Source: Nautilus pompilius
Taxonomy: Eukaryota > Mollusca > Cephalopoda > Nautilida > Nautilidae
Length of the DNA: 64,000 nucleotides
Direction: 5' to 3'
Assembly: GCA_018389105.1 (NCBI GenBank)
Contig: JACATO010001046.1
Coordinates: 186,001-250,000 of the forward strand
Of the stretch, positions 36,301 to 46,850 are shown piece after piece. Position 1 is the first letter of the stretch. Every line of letters begins with the position of its first letter. A model generated the notes under the pieces. That model did no database searches. It saw only the letters and a list, made by a program, of their open reading frames with translations, and was not told the origin of the DNA. Position numbers and translations under genes: made by a program.

Positions 36301-39300
36301 AAAGCTAAAAATCACTGAAAAGTTTGAGGAAATTGATAGCGGACTTTGCAAGCGAGTGTGTGTCTCACTCTGTGCCTGCTCGATTGCAATTGTGCATTGA
36401 TCACGAGGGAGGACACTTTGAACATTGAAAGTAAAACAGCCTGTTACAATTCCTTATTCCCTGAATAAATGGAATAATTTGAAATAATTAATTTGAAAAC
36501 ATGTCTTTCATTTATTTCTACCTTCTTGCTCACTGTAATACAAATGGCAAACGAACGAACAAACTGACAGCCCTAAAACAGGAATTGGGCGCTACTTTTG
36601 ACTCGCCTGGTGTATATATAACGAGGTCTGTCCCAAAAGAAATCAAACTTTTAAAATAGTACGCCAACCAGCCGGCACTGTGTGCTCACAACTGCAGTGC
36701 TGTGTATCGGTGACCTTGACCTTTAGTCTAATAATAGCCGCATCACGCCACGTCAGTTAGTCATTGATCTACACATGCTAGAGTGAACGTATGTTTAGTG
36801 CACTTGGCGATCTGTTGCAAGTTGAACAATGAAGGATCTTGAAGAGCAACGTGCTTGTGAGAAATTCTGTTTCAAATTTGGAAAAACTTTCACGGAGACT
36901 TTTCTAGTGCTGCAACAGGCCTATCTATGGGGAGGATTGTTTGAGCCGTATGCAGTCACGAGTGGTACCAGCATTTCAAATCGGGAAGAACATCCACCGA
37001 AGACAATCCAAAATCTGGATGACCTTCCATGACAACAGACGACGATCACACTGAGAAAGTGTGTGCTGTGATCCGTGGAAATCGTCGCCTGATTGTCCGT
37101 GAAGTTTCCGAAGAAGTAGGCAACTGTAAAAGTTCGTGCCACATGATTTTAAAAGAAAAAGTGAACTTGCATCGTGTAGCTGCAAAATTTGTGCCATGTC
37201 TGCTGACAGATGAACAAAAAGAGAACTGAGTCACAGTCAGTCAGGAGCTCTTTGATTGTTCGAATGCTGATGAAAGCTTTCTGAAAAGTGTCATAACAGG
37301 TGACGAAACGTGGGAGTACGGCTATGATATCGAAACAAAAAGGCATTCATCGCAGTGGGTTGGATCATCACAGTGACCAAAAAAAAAGCATGTCGGAGTC
37401 ATTCAAATGTGAAGGTGATGTTGATCGTCTTTTTTGATTGGAAGGGCATCGTTCATCACGAGTTTGTTCCATGTGGTCAGACGATCAATAAAGAGTTTAC
37501 TTGGATGTCCTGAGGCGGTTGAGAGAGGCAGTGCAAAGGAGAAGGCCTGAGGCACGTTAAAAAAAAAACCTGGATGCTGCACCACAACAACGCACCTGCT
37601 CATGCATCACTCCTTATCTATGACTTTTTGGCAAAGCACGAGACGACTCGTCCCCCAGCCGCCCCTACTCTCCAGATTTGGCCCCTGCAGACTTTCTTTA
37701 GTTCCCAAAGTTGAAATCCACTTTGAAAGGTCACCAATTTCAGACTATAGAGGAGATTGAAGAAAATTCACTACGAGAACTGCACGCCATCCCTGAAAAC
37801 GCATTCCAGGACTGGAAAAAACATTAGGAGCGGTGTACCAACAGTGGAGGGAACTATTTTGAAGGGGACAAGTCTCATTAAATTGTAAGTAAAGCAATAA
37901 ATTTGTTTTTTAAAAAGTGGAGTTTCTTTTTGGACAGACCTCGTATATTTAACAGATACTATGCTGAACAAGCCTAGGCTTTCTTTTGGTGATCTGTATT
38001 CAAAATAAGAATGTAAACGCACTCACTTCATCTGTAGCCTACCTGCAGGTGGGGGGGGGGGAGAAGAGGTTTGGAGTGTTTAGTAGCATGTACGTGTGAG
38101 GCTATCATTAGTATTAATGACAGCTTAGCATTTGTGTCCCCTTGCGTCAAAGAAACATCATAACAAATTTTTGGGGAATGTTCTACTATCTTGCTGGCTT
38201 TTGCAGGTAGATCCAGTTATCCAGGGGGGGGGTAGTTAATGACAGACCAGGCAGGACTTGGTTACTGTTTGCTTACAGGTACTGACTGCTGAGAGGAACT
38301 GTCCCTGTATCTGACATCTATCAGGTTTCTGGCAATTTGTACAATGTTTGTATGGCTATTGTATGACATCCCTGCCCACACCACAACACTTCCTTCTGCC
38401 ACAAAAACAACTGATTAGCTGGGTAACACACATTCATAAGCATATACACTCTTGCATGACCATCAGCTCTCCTGAATCATATGATTCATCTTTGAAAAGT
38501 AGTGCCCTCCCCCCAAGCAGGGCTGAGGCCAAACTCTATCCTAAGTCTCCTTGAATGGGTCATCAAGCCCAGATTCCAGCCTCTCTCTCTCTCTCTCATT
38601 CATAGATTGTTTGATCTGAGATCTACGGTAGCCCAGAAATACTACTAGCAGTAAACATGCTACCGCAAAGCAATCTCGGAATAAACCGATCCAATGCAAG
38701 CATTATTAGACATAGGCAACCAGCACAGTGCATTCTCGAGTGGATTCAAGTTTCTTTGCTGAAAGGGATCCCGAAGTCTTGTGATGGTTGACCTGTGCAC
38801 TCCTAGAGCTCTGGCAACTTGTTTTGCTGGATCTACCAACAGTGTTGTTCTATTGAATTGCTGTAATATATGGCCCGTGTTGCAGGTGAGAACTCTCTAG
38901 TTCTACAGAAAAAGAAGCACAGTCAAGCGCTCAACAAATGACAGCCAGAATGCCAAGATAAACAGAGAGACAGACAAAATGCATGTTTTCAACATGCAAA
39001 GCCAAGAGTGGAGCTCACAATCTGACATGAGATCTGGTGCACAGATAGTGGTCATTTCTTGTTATGCTACCTCTGAACTCAAGCTACTGGGACACAACTA
39101 GTGTGTATTATGGACAATATACATACACATGCAACCAGATCTTGTCAATACTACACAGAGCATGCCTGGTAATCTCAATTCTATCTCCAGTTTTCAGCAA
39201 GATCCCCAGTTTTGGTCAAATTTCACAGTGACTGCATCAAGTTCGTTGTTTTCACGATCGATGGCCGTAGATTTTCTAAATGGATATTGCAGACAACGGA

Positions 39301-42300
39301 AGTGAGTCAGGGTTAGGTGTCGATTGGTGACACGCGCAAATGGTGATGCGGGAAAGCTGTCTTTCCATTTAGACTGCAAAAGGGGACCTAAATACAAATG
39401 TGGGTTCAATGAAAGGTGGAACAAAAGAAGCTGAAGTCAATGGGAATGATAACTATGCTTTCTGCACCTGGTGCAAATATAATCTGAGCATGGCCTATGG
39501 TTAGCTGAACAACAGAGTTACAGGGATCTGCCCAATCAATAAATACCCTGCCAAAGGTTTGAGATTTGCTGCAGTAACTGGTTTGGAGAATGAAAGGTAA
39601 AAAAATCTGCCTTATTTTAATCACCCAAACTCAGTAGATGTGATCATTACTATTTGATTCAGATACCTAATTCCACTTCTGACAGTAGAAATCAAAACCC
39701 CTATTTAAGCACCTGTCTCCACAAAAACACACACACACATATACTTACTGTGGTCCAGCCAACCTGTGGCCCTAGATCTTTGAAGTATAATATGCCCTTT
39801 TTAGTAATCCCAAGATTCTCTAGCGTTTCTTGATTTTCAAGTATCTTTCCCCCTAAAAAAAAAAGAAAATTGCAAACTAACGATTCCAATGTTAGCCATA
39901 TTACTACTCAAACATCATTTCCTATTTAAGCTGATCATCTACAAAATAAACATCACTGATCATCAAACAAATCATAAGGATGAGACCCCGATGGTGACGG
40001 CAGGGAAAGACCTCCAAAACGTAGGTTCTCTAATTGTGTCATACATCAATGTCTCCAGTGGAAACGGTGGTGTTGCACACTTCCAACTCCAGCAGGGAAA
40101 TCCCTACCAGAACGTTTCATTCTTTAAATGTAGGGGGATACCCACATATGGATGGCTGGTAAAGAGCAAAAAGAAACAGTGCTGGGAGGTATGCCAAACT
40201 GGGATTTGAACTCTGGTCTCTCGATCTACCAGTAGACCACATTTGGTTCTGTTAACATAGTGATGGGAAATGCCTGAACTGTCCAGTTTACGCAGATGCT
40301 TTATATGCATATCTCTGTGAAGTTCCTGTTTTTAAGCAAAACTAATTTACGTACTTTCCAAGTTGCTGCGGAGCATATAGATTGAACATGCCAACGGTGA
40401 GGAAATCTACAAGTTTATTTATATACAAAATCAAACCGCAGTACAGGCTGAAAATAAAGAGTGCCTGTGTAATAATTTCCCTGTAGATAAACTCATTCTA
40501 ATATGCCGTTTAAAAAAGAACATATCCAATTAATGGAAATAATAAATCACTTACTTGAGTGTTTACGAAAACACTGTCTGCCAGGGTATAGATGGTCTGA
40601 TAGGAAGAAAAAAAAGAAGACAATAGAAATTAAAGCTGTAACAGCACAAAAACTAATTAAACCTAAAATTTAGGTTCCATGGCTTTCATTAAAGTTGTTA
40701 TATCATTATAACAGTGGAAAAATACATATGTACATTAAAATTATTTATTCTTCCAGTATGAATACTAGCCAGAAAGACGGACAAGGGGTTCTTTGATAAA
40801 TGTTTGAGGTGAGACAATCACGAGATTACTCTTTAACTCTGACTCACCTAACTGGTGATCAAGATTCAAATTCTTTTTTTAAAAAAAAATAAAGTGGTTA
40901 CCTATTTCTGTTTTGTCGTTATTGTTGTAGGTGTATTACTTGAGAACTTGGTAAAGTGATACCCCACACAGGAGGGGACAGAACTCTACCAGACACGAGA
41001 GAGAGAGAGAGAGAGATGCATGGTATTTAAAACAATGGCTCTGGCATGAAAATTAACCCTCTCCCTTTCTAGTTCATGCCACTTTTATCTACTCTAATAA
41101 TAATAAAAAAAAAACCATGCCACATGAGTAGAAATGAGAACTGGAACTGGAACTTACACAACTTCAGTTCCTGATTGATAGATGTTGAAATACCAGGACA
41201 GGTATTTTTTTTTTAAATAATCAGTATAAAGTTTACATAGTTAAACTAAAGGTTGGTTACATCTCATTAGCAGCTCTTTTTTCACAGAAAAAAAAATGAC
41301 CAAGCATCACAGATGGGCCGGTTCTGTCTGACAAAAAACAGTAATACTTACTGGTTTTTTGAAATTCTCGCTTGACATCATAAACAGTTGATTTGGGGTT
41401 CAGCTACAAATAATCACATCAAAGGGAATGAGAAAGGATATGAATGGTGAGTTTTACTCAGACAGAAATCAAAATGTTTTAAAAAAATGAAATGTTCGTT
41501 AGCCCACTAAACCCTAATTCCTTTTTTAACACAGACGCTTTACATGTACAGGGTGGTGCCAAAGAATGTACACTTTGGGAGAGATGTTTTTAACCAGTGT
41601 CTTATATTTGTAAGTGAATGCATCGGAACTAAAATGTATGTTACTGGTACTTGGAAACCGATGGCAGCGATGCGAATTTCAGCGCACCTGTCTACAAAGG
41701 TGCTGATGTAACTGGTTAGGTCAGGTCATCAATGATCCTGGAATTTGCAGAGTACAACCCATCTTTCAAGGTTCCACAAACATAAAAACCTGGAGGTTTT
41801 TAGTATGGTGTGTAATAAGGAATTCTATTGTTCCATTATCCCTATGTTTAGGAAGCCACACATCTAGATAAGTGTGGACTTTCTAGAAGAAGAGCAGGTA
41901 GCATCATAGGCTGCTCTGAAACTGAAATTTACTTCTGAGAGGCAATACTTTGTTCAAACTCTTGGAGACATGCGTGCTATTAGCATTGTTGAGCAATAGG
42001 AGATTCCTAAAAAGTTCCAAGTGGGCCAAACAGATCAGAACTCATTTGATAACAAGAATTTCTCTTAATTTGAATTCCTGACTGCTGCACTGCCACCTAG
42101 GAATTGCGGTTGCTGCTTTGTCAATTATTAGGTGGTGGTGCATTTTCAAGCGACAGAAAAATCGTGTGATTATAAATTTGACATTAGAAAATGAATTCCC
42201 TTGAAAAACAGAAAAAGTTATTCCAATGACTGCTATTCTAACACTCTTAGAGGAATTCCTTTGCACTGTTCTAAGCTGGTAGTTTTAACAGGCGGAATGT

Positions 42301-44152
42301 AAACAGGAATGAATAAATGATTTTAGTCTCTCCAGTTGGCAAACAGATAAAACAATTAGAATTGCTATTCTTCCATTAGAGAATGACTATGTACTACATG
42401 AAGTTCTTTTTCTTCAGCGACAGGCCAAAGGAGGACAAAGGGTTAAGGTAGCCTAGGAGGGTTGTAGTGTAAGTCCAGTAAGTATTAAACATTACCAACT
42501 ACAGGCAAGTGAGAAAAACTGTTATCATTACCTTAACCCACTGGCCACATTTAAAACATACAGCTGATGTTGAGACCTTATTTAAGAAAGGATGAGGAAT
42601 TATTCAAAAGAGTCCAGCATAAATTACCTAGAAAGCATCGAGGGTGTAACCATTTAGATAGCACAGAAGTAAAAAAAAAAACATTCGAGTTGCCTACTTT
42701 GGACTTCAGTCATTTAAGGGAGAAACTGTACTGATAAATATCTCCCTTTCCTCAAGGTGTATATAAACTGTGTGTGACATCGCCAAACCTCATAGAATAC
42801 CCAAACTATTTCTCGTAGCTGGGAGCCATCTATAAGCTCTGTTTTCCTACCTCCATGTAATAAACAAATAATGAATCGTTCCTTGTTAATAATTAGACTA
42901 AAGTAATTAAACTTCTCCTTTATACAATTATGAATTATCTGTTTTTCTTTTACAAACATTTGTTCTTCATTGATTTTTAAAAAAAAAAACAGATTTAAAA
43001 CATGCTTACATTTTTCAAAGTTGTCAGAGTCTTCGCCGACTTGCTATCGATAATCACCACCTGGGGAGAAAAAAGAAAAGCTTTTCGTCAGTGGCATCAT
43101 GAAGCTTCAGGGGGAGGGGGCTATCCTGTTGAGTCATTCTTCGGTCAGTTTGCTTTGACTAGCCCGACACCTGTTTGTGTTTTTTTAATGTAAAAAAGAG
43201 AGTTTTAAATTTGTAACTAGTTAGTATAAAGTTTGTTCTAGGCTGCAGTGAAATGTATTTCATACAAAAATCGCCAGAAAGGAACTGAAAACATAAATGA
43301 GGGGGGCGCTTGTGTTGTCCATCAGTAATAGTTCACACAGGATGGAGGTTAGCATGTAAATTACATATACAGTAGCAATGTTCAGGCCTGAGGGTAACAG
43401 AGCATAATTAACGGCCCTTTCTATTTTCTGACCGACTAATTAACCTCTTTACAATGTATTTGGGATAAACTGATTTTAATTTGGTACGATAGATGTAAAT
43501 ACTAACAAAAGGCTTTCTTTGCATCGGTGTGCAATATAATTCAAAATAAAATCTGCTTTTCATACTACACCACTTTTTGAAATGGTTTTACCGTCTACAC
43601 TGTCACCTTCCAGCTTACTGCTGTGATTCTCCTGGTAGGAACTATTATTGTTATTAGTAATATTACGATTGGCGTTTTACAGTATTACTACTAGTAAGTA
43701 GCATTAGTGTTAGAGGGGGAGAGAACACTTCTGACTCGGTAGGGCGGTATTACCAGCGCTTTCCGTCCCGATCTGAAACTAGTATCGCCCCGTTCTTGTT
43801 CTATATTTCACTTGTTTCCAACAAGATCGGTCGCCACCGCCCGGCTGAACTGAAACGAAGGACGGGCCATCGTTGCTATGGCCGCCTGGCAACCGCGATG
43901 GAGGGGAGAGGGGGATGAGGCATCGGTCTATTAGCTGTCGCCATCCGGGAGTGGGGAGGAACACGAGGTGGAAACCAGCAAGGAGACGTTGCTGCTGTGC
44001 CCCTACTTTCGAGCTTGTGGACTGCAGGTTAGAGGGGTTTGGTGGTGGGGAGGCGGGGGGGGGGAGGAAAATCAAAAATTCGGACAATAGACGGTACAAA
44101 GATCGCGGCTAGCACATGTTCAACTCACCTCGACATCCATTTCGCTACCCAT
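30325..44152 (-). CDS. TECR: TECR, very-long-chain trans-2,3-enoyl-CoA reductase
   Basis: TECR catalyses the last step of the ER fatty-acid elongation cycle, NADPH-dependent reduction of trans-2-enoyl-CoA, and acts in sphingosine degradation. Twelve coding exons were placed: 44129-44152, 43010-43060, 41352-41403, 40555-40596, 39749-39852, 35825-35937, 34082-34187, 33466-33538, 32267-32310, 31859-31916, 30615-30749 and 30325-30452. They total 930 bases, so 309 residues plus stop, against 308 in human. The N-terminus ([16 protein letters not shown]) is the ubiquitin-like part. Then come [51 protein letters not shown] and the steroid-5-alpha-reductase-like C-terminal domain [19 protein letters not shown]. 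The tail [20 protein letters not shown] ends FVL. Several segments are hydrophobic, as expected for a multi-pass ER protein. It is divergent from the DNAJB gene. Confidence 0.97.
34316..34657 (-). mobile_element. tRNA-derived SINE with (CAA)n tail (TECR intron)
   Basis: Read on the minus strand it starts with a tRNA-like head: GGTGGGGCAGGTGGTAGCGG (A-box region), GGTTCGATCCC (B box). A CpG-rich body of about 230 bp follows, ending in AACTCGCTC and (AAC)n. The 14-bp string TGTTGCTGCTGCTG flanks it at 34302-34315 and 34658-34671, which fits a target-site duplication, though the flanks are low-complexity. The CpG content is high for a transposed copy, so it is probably young. Its internal Pol III promoter may still be active. 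Confidence 0.85.
36038..36613. mobile_element. Internally deleted mariner-type element 1 (TECR intron)
   Basis: Ends match as inverted repeats: GTGAGTCAAAAGTAGCGCCC at 36041-36060 and its near complement at about 36588-36607. TA-rich sequence flanks both. The interior keeps only the C-terminal part of a Tc1/mariner-like transposase on the plus strand ([20 protein letters not shown] near 36210-36270) and then stops. A (GTT)n run lies near 36085. Confidence 0.8.
36621..37944 (+). mobile_element. Mariner-type element 2, full-length but decayed (TECR intron)
   Basis: ACGAGGTCTGTCC at 36621 and its complement GGACAGACCTCGT at 37932-37944 are the terminal inverted repeats, followed inward by AAAAGAAA-type sequence on both sides. 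The length of about 1.3 kb is that of an autonomous mariner. It begins eight bases after element 1 ends. Confidence 0.85.
36829..37870 (+). pseudogene. Decayed mariner transposase
   Basis: The plus-strand frames give a mariner transposase in pieces. The N-terminal part starts [19 protein letters not shown] at 36829, followed after a stop and frame change by [18 protein letters not shown]. Next come [13 protein letters not shown] (first catalytic Asp region, near 37290), [10 protein letters not shown]-like sequence near 37580 and a SPDLAP-like stretch near 37675. Several stops and frameshifts break it, so it is inactive. Confidence 0.85.
38580..38598. repeat. (CT)n microsatellite
   Basis: A run of nine CT units in a TECR intron. 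The neighbouring 38000-39700 stretch shows two G-runs (38047, 38224) and otherwise nothing I can name. Confidence 0.8.
40060..40260 (-). mobile_element. tRNA-derived SINE, family 2, copy B (TECR intron)
   Basis: On the minus strand the head has a tRNA-like A box (TGGTCTACTGGTAGATCG) and B box (GAGTTCAAATCCC). The body has GCTCTTTACCAGCCATCCAT and ATGTGGGTATCCCC, which parallel copy A near 9120-9200. Ends are uncertain and no target duplication was seen. Confidence 0.6.
40997..41016. repeat. (GA)n microsatellite
   Basis: A run of about ten GA units in a TECR intron. Confidence 0.8.
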
Positions 44153-44421
44153 GTGACCTCGGATGCGAAGGGACGTAACCGCTGGTGGTTGTAACAAAAG
44201 TACATTTTAATAATAATAATAATAATAATAATAGTGGTAGTATAAATAAATGACAGAGGTACTTAATAAAAAAAACTGAAATATATCAGTTTTAATTAAA
44301 TATATGAATGTGTATAATAGATTATTTAAAACGAATTCGATGGCAAGTTCTGTTCAGAGAACATTTACATAATGGGAACGAATAATGAGGACAGGGTGGA
44401 AAAGGATACTGGTTTGTTTGT

Positions 44422-44443
44422 TTATTATTATTATTATTATATT

Positions 44444-44499
<56 letters not shown>
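44422..44499. repeat. (TTA)n microsatellite in the TECR-DNAJB promoter interval
   Basis: About 25 TTA/TAT units with two small interruptions. Length variation here would change the spacing between the two divergent promoters. Confidence 0.95.
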
Positions 44500-44609
44500 G
44501 GTTAAAAGAGCACACGTCAGCGCAGAAGGCAACAAAACTAGACAACGGTTGTCTGCTCTTAGTTCCGATGCTGCCTAACGGCGAACGCCGCCAACGGAAA
44601 TTCTATCAG

Positions 44610-44627
44610 TTCTGGAAGTTTCTAGAA
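44610..44627 (+). promoter_or_regulatory. Heat-shock element, four perfect alternating units
   Basis: TTC-TG-GAA-GT-TTC-TA-GAA has four contiguous HSF1 units in exact five-base spacing, about 165-180 bp ahead of the DNAJB start codon. A further inverted GAA-A-TTC lies at 44597-44603 with off spacing. This is a high-affinity HSF1 site by established rules and fits an inducible Hsp40 gene. Confidence 0.9.
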
Positions 44628-44790
44628 GACACTAGAACCCGGGAGGCTCATATACATATATATACATATACACATATATGTGTACACGATCCCCGAGTAG
44701 CCATTTAGAATTCCATTTGTTGGGAAGTTTCGAGCGGCTGAGAGGAGGGAAAGGAAGAGAGGAACAGACGGTGAAGGAGAAGCGGGTCAG

Positions 44791-46536
44791 ATGGGAAAGG
44801 ACTACTACAGGATACTCGGGATTACCAAGAATGCGGTCGACGAGGACATTAAAAAGGCGTACAGGAAGATGGCCCTGAAGTACCACCCGGACAAGAACAA
44901 GTCCCCCGGGGCCGAGGAGAAGTTCAAGGAGATCGCTGAAGCGTACGAGGTCCTAAGCGATAAGAACAAACGCCAGGTGTACGATAAGTACGGCGAGGAG
45001 GGGCTGAAGAACGGAGCCCCGGGGCAGGCCAACGCGGGCGGGGGAGGGTCTTCCTTCTCGTACACGTTCCACGGAGACCCCCACGAGACCTTCCGGGCTT
45101 TCTTCGGCGGGGAGGATCCCTTCTCGAGCTTCTTCTCCTTCCAGGGCGGACCCGGGTCCAGCCATAACATCTTCTTCGGCAGCGGCCACGACGACATGGA
45201 CATCGACAGCGACCCGTTCCACATGCACGGCTTCGACGGCCGGGGTGGGTCCGGGATGTTCAATCCCCACGGCGGGATGCACGGGCGGCAGACCAGCCTC
45301 CGCAAAGAGCAGGACAAGCCGATCGTGCGGGACCTCCCCGTCTCCCTGGAGGACGTTTTCTACGGGTGCGTGAAGAAGATGAAGATCACGAAGAACGTGC
45401 TCGACCAGCAGACGGGCCGGATCACCCGGCAGGAGAAGGTGCTGACCATCGAGGTGAAGCCGGGCTGGAAGCCCGGGACCAAGATCACCTTCCCCAGGGA
45501 AGGGGACAACACGGGGCACAACGTCCCCGCGGACATTATATTTGTCATCAAAAACAAGAAGCACCCGTCGTTCGTCAGGGACGGCAGCGATATTCGGTAC
45601 AAGGCGACGATAAGTCTCAGAGAAGTAAGTGAGAAGGGATCAGGAAGGGGGGGATCCCTTTTTTTTTGATGCTTTACTAGTGACTGTTCAGGTCGTCTTA
45701 AAAAAAACTTCTGGAGGGGGGGAGGGGGTAACTTAGAATAAGCAAGAACTGGGCACCAAGATGGTGCTGGAAACCCCTAGTTCGGCTGGAGCCTCTTCCA
45801 GCAGTCAGCCTGAGGAGGGGGAGAGAGATCGGGGGGGGGTCGGGTTACTAAAGCGAGGAAATCGGCAGGACACGGAAGCCATAATGCCCCCCCCCCCACC
45901 ACCGTTATTGGCCCTCGGTGCGGAGTCGGGCGGTCCGGCCGGATCCCCCTCTATACGAGCCTCGGGTTGGAATGGACCTGGGGAGGGGGCTGAATGTTTG
46001 TGTGTGTGTGTGTGTGTAAATGGATCCCCGGTGCTCATCAAGGCCCTTTGTTTGTGGTTGGTTGGTTGGTTGGTTGGGGGGGGGGCGCCATTATTAAGAG
46101 TTCCTGCGAACCCTACGGCTCGGACCTTCTGTGACAAACCATCCGACGGTTAAATGTCCAGATTCCGCGGTTCCTGTGCGAAAGAATCACTTTGAAAATA
46201 AGTTTTCAGGGTTTGAGATAAAGAACAATAAAGGATGTTTGTTAGAATATGTGAATATACACATATGTGTGTGTGTGTGTGTGTGTGTGTAAATGGATCT
46301 CCGGTGTTCATCAAGACCCTTTGTTTTGTGGTTGGTTGGTTGGTTGGTTGGGGGGGGGGCGCTATTATTAAGAGTTCCTGCGAACCCTACGGCTCGGACC
46401 TTCTGTGACAAACCATCCGACGGTTAAATGTCCAGATTCCGCGGTTCCTGTGCGAAAGAATCACTTTGAAAATAAGTTTTCAGGGTTTGAGATAAAGAAC
46501 AATAAAGGATGTTTGTTAGAATATGTGAATATACAC

Positions 46537-46568
<32 letters not shown>

Positions 46569-46850
46569 TCTCTCTTGTTTGTTTTAATTAAGCCGGGTTA
46601 ACAGTTCTGTTGTTTGTCCCCCCAGGCGCTGTGCGGAACAACGATACAGGTACCGACCATAAACAGAAAAATCGCCCTGAAAATATCCGAGGTGATCAAA
46701 CCGAACAGTATTAAACGGATCCAGGGGGAAGGATTACCCTTTCCTAAACAGCCGACAAAAAGGGGAGACCTCATTGTGGAGTTTGACATAAAGTTCCCCG
46801 ACAGCTTATCGCCAAGGACAAAGCAGATCCTATTGGAAACCTTGCCGTGA
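44791..46850 (+). CDS. DNAJB1: DnaJ/Hsp40 subfamily B co-chaperone (DNAJB1/DNAJB4/DNAJB5 type)
   Basis: It stimulates the Hsp70 ATPase and hands over unfolded clients in cytosol and nucleus. Exon 1 is 44791-45624 and exon 2 is 46626-46850, joined in phase 0 between LRE and ALCGTT. The protein has 352 residues (human DNAJB1 340, DNAJB4 337). The J domain is residues 1-70 with HPD at 32-34 (ALKYHPDKN). A glycine/phenylalanine-rich linker runs to about 165, with an acidic stretch DDMDIDSDP. Two beta-sandwich client-binding domains follow, with no zinc finger, so it is a class B protein; [14 protein letters not shown] lies near the C-terminus. Exon 1 is strikingly GC-rich against its surroundings. 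A poly(A) signal AATAAA stands at 46936-46941. Whether it is the orthologue of DNAJB1 or of the DNAJB1/4/5 ancestor cannot be settled here. Confidence 0.95.
46018..46568. repeat. Tandem duplication of a 273-bp unit in the DNAJB intron
   Basis: AAATGGATCYCCGGTGYTCA recurs at 46018 and 46291, and the two units stay almost identical through (GGTT)n, a G-run, a unique block and a terminal (GT)n. GT runs bound each unit (45999-46017, 46264-46290, 46540-46568), so slippage or unequal exchange at the GT tracts is the likely cause. Confidence 0.95.

Larger units (their letters stand above)
44153..44790. promoter_or_regulatory. Bidirectional promoter region between TECR (minus) and DNAJB (plus)
   Basis: The two start codons are 638 bp apart and diverge. 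The interval holds a long (TTA)n run, a heat-shock element and, closer to DNAJB, a TATA-rich stretch (CATATATATACATATAC near 44651-44670). A second partial heat-shock unit, GAAGTTTCGAG, stands at 44724-44733. A shorter (AAT)n run lies at 44209-44233. Confidence 0.8.

Noticed and set aside
41546-41580. GTACAGGGTGGTGCCAAAGA looks like a mariner terminal repeat
   Set aside because: No matching inverted end or transposase remnant was found within the next kilobase, so it is at most a solo relic.
44354-44708. Frames encoding poly-Ile, poly-Leu and poly-Asn
   Set aside because: They are translations of the (TTA)n microsatellite.
44953-45564. Long minus-strand open frame of 203 codons opposite DNAJB exon 1
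   Set aside because: It is the antisense shadow of a GC-rich coding exon; the composition is Pro/Val/Arg-rich with no family resemblance.
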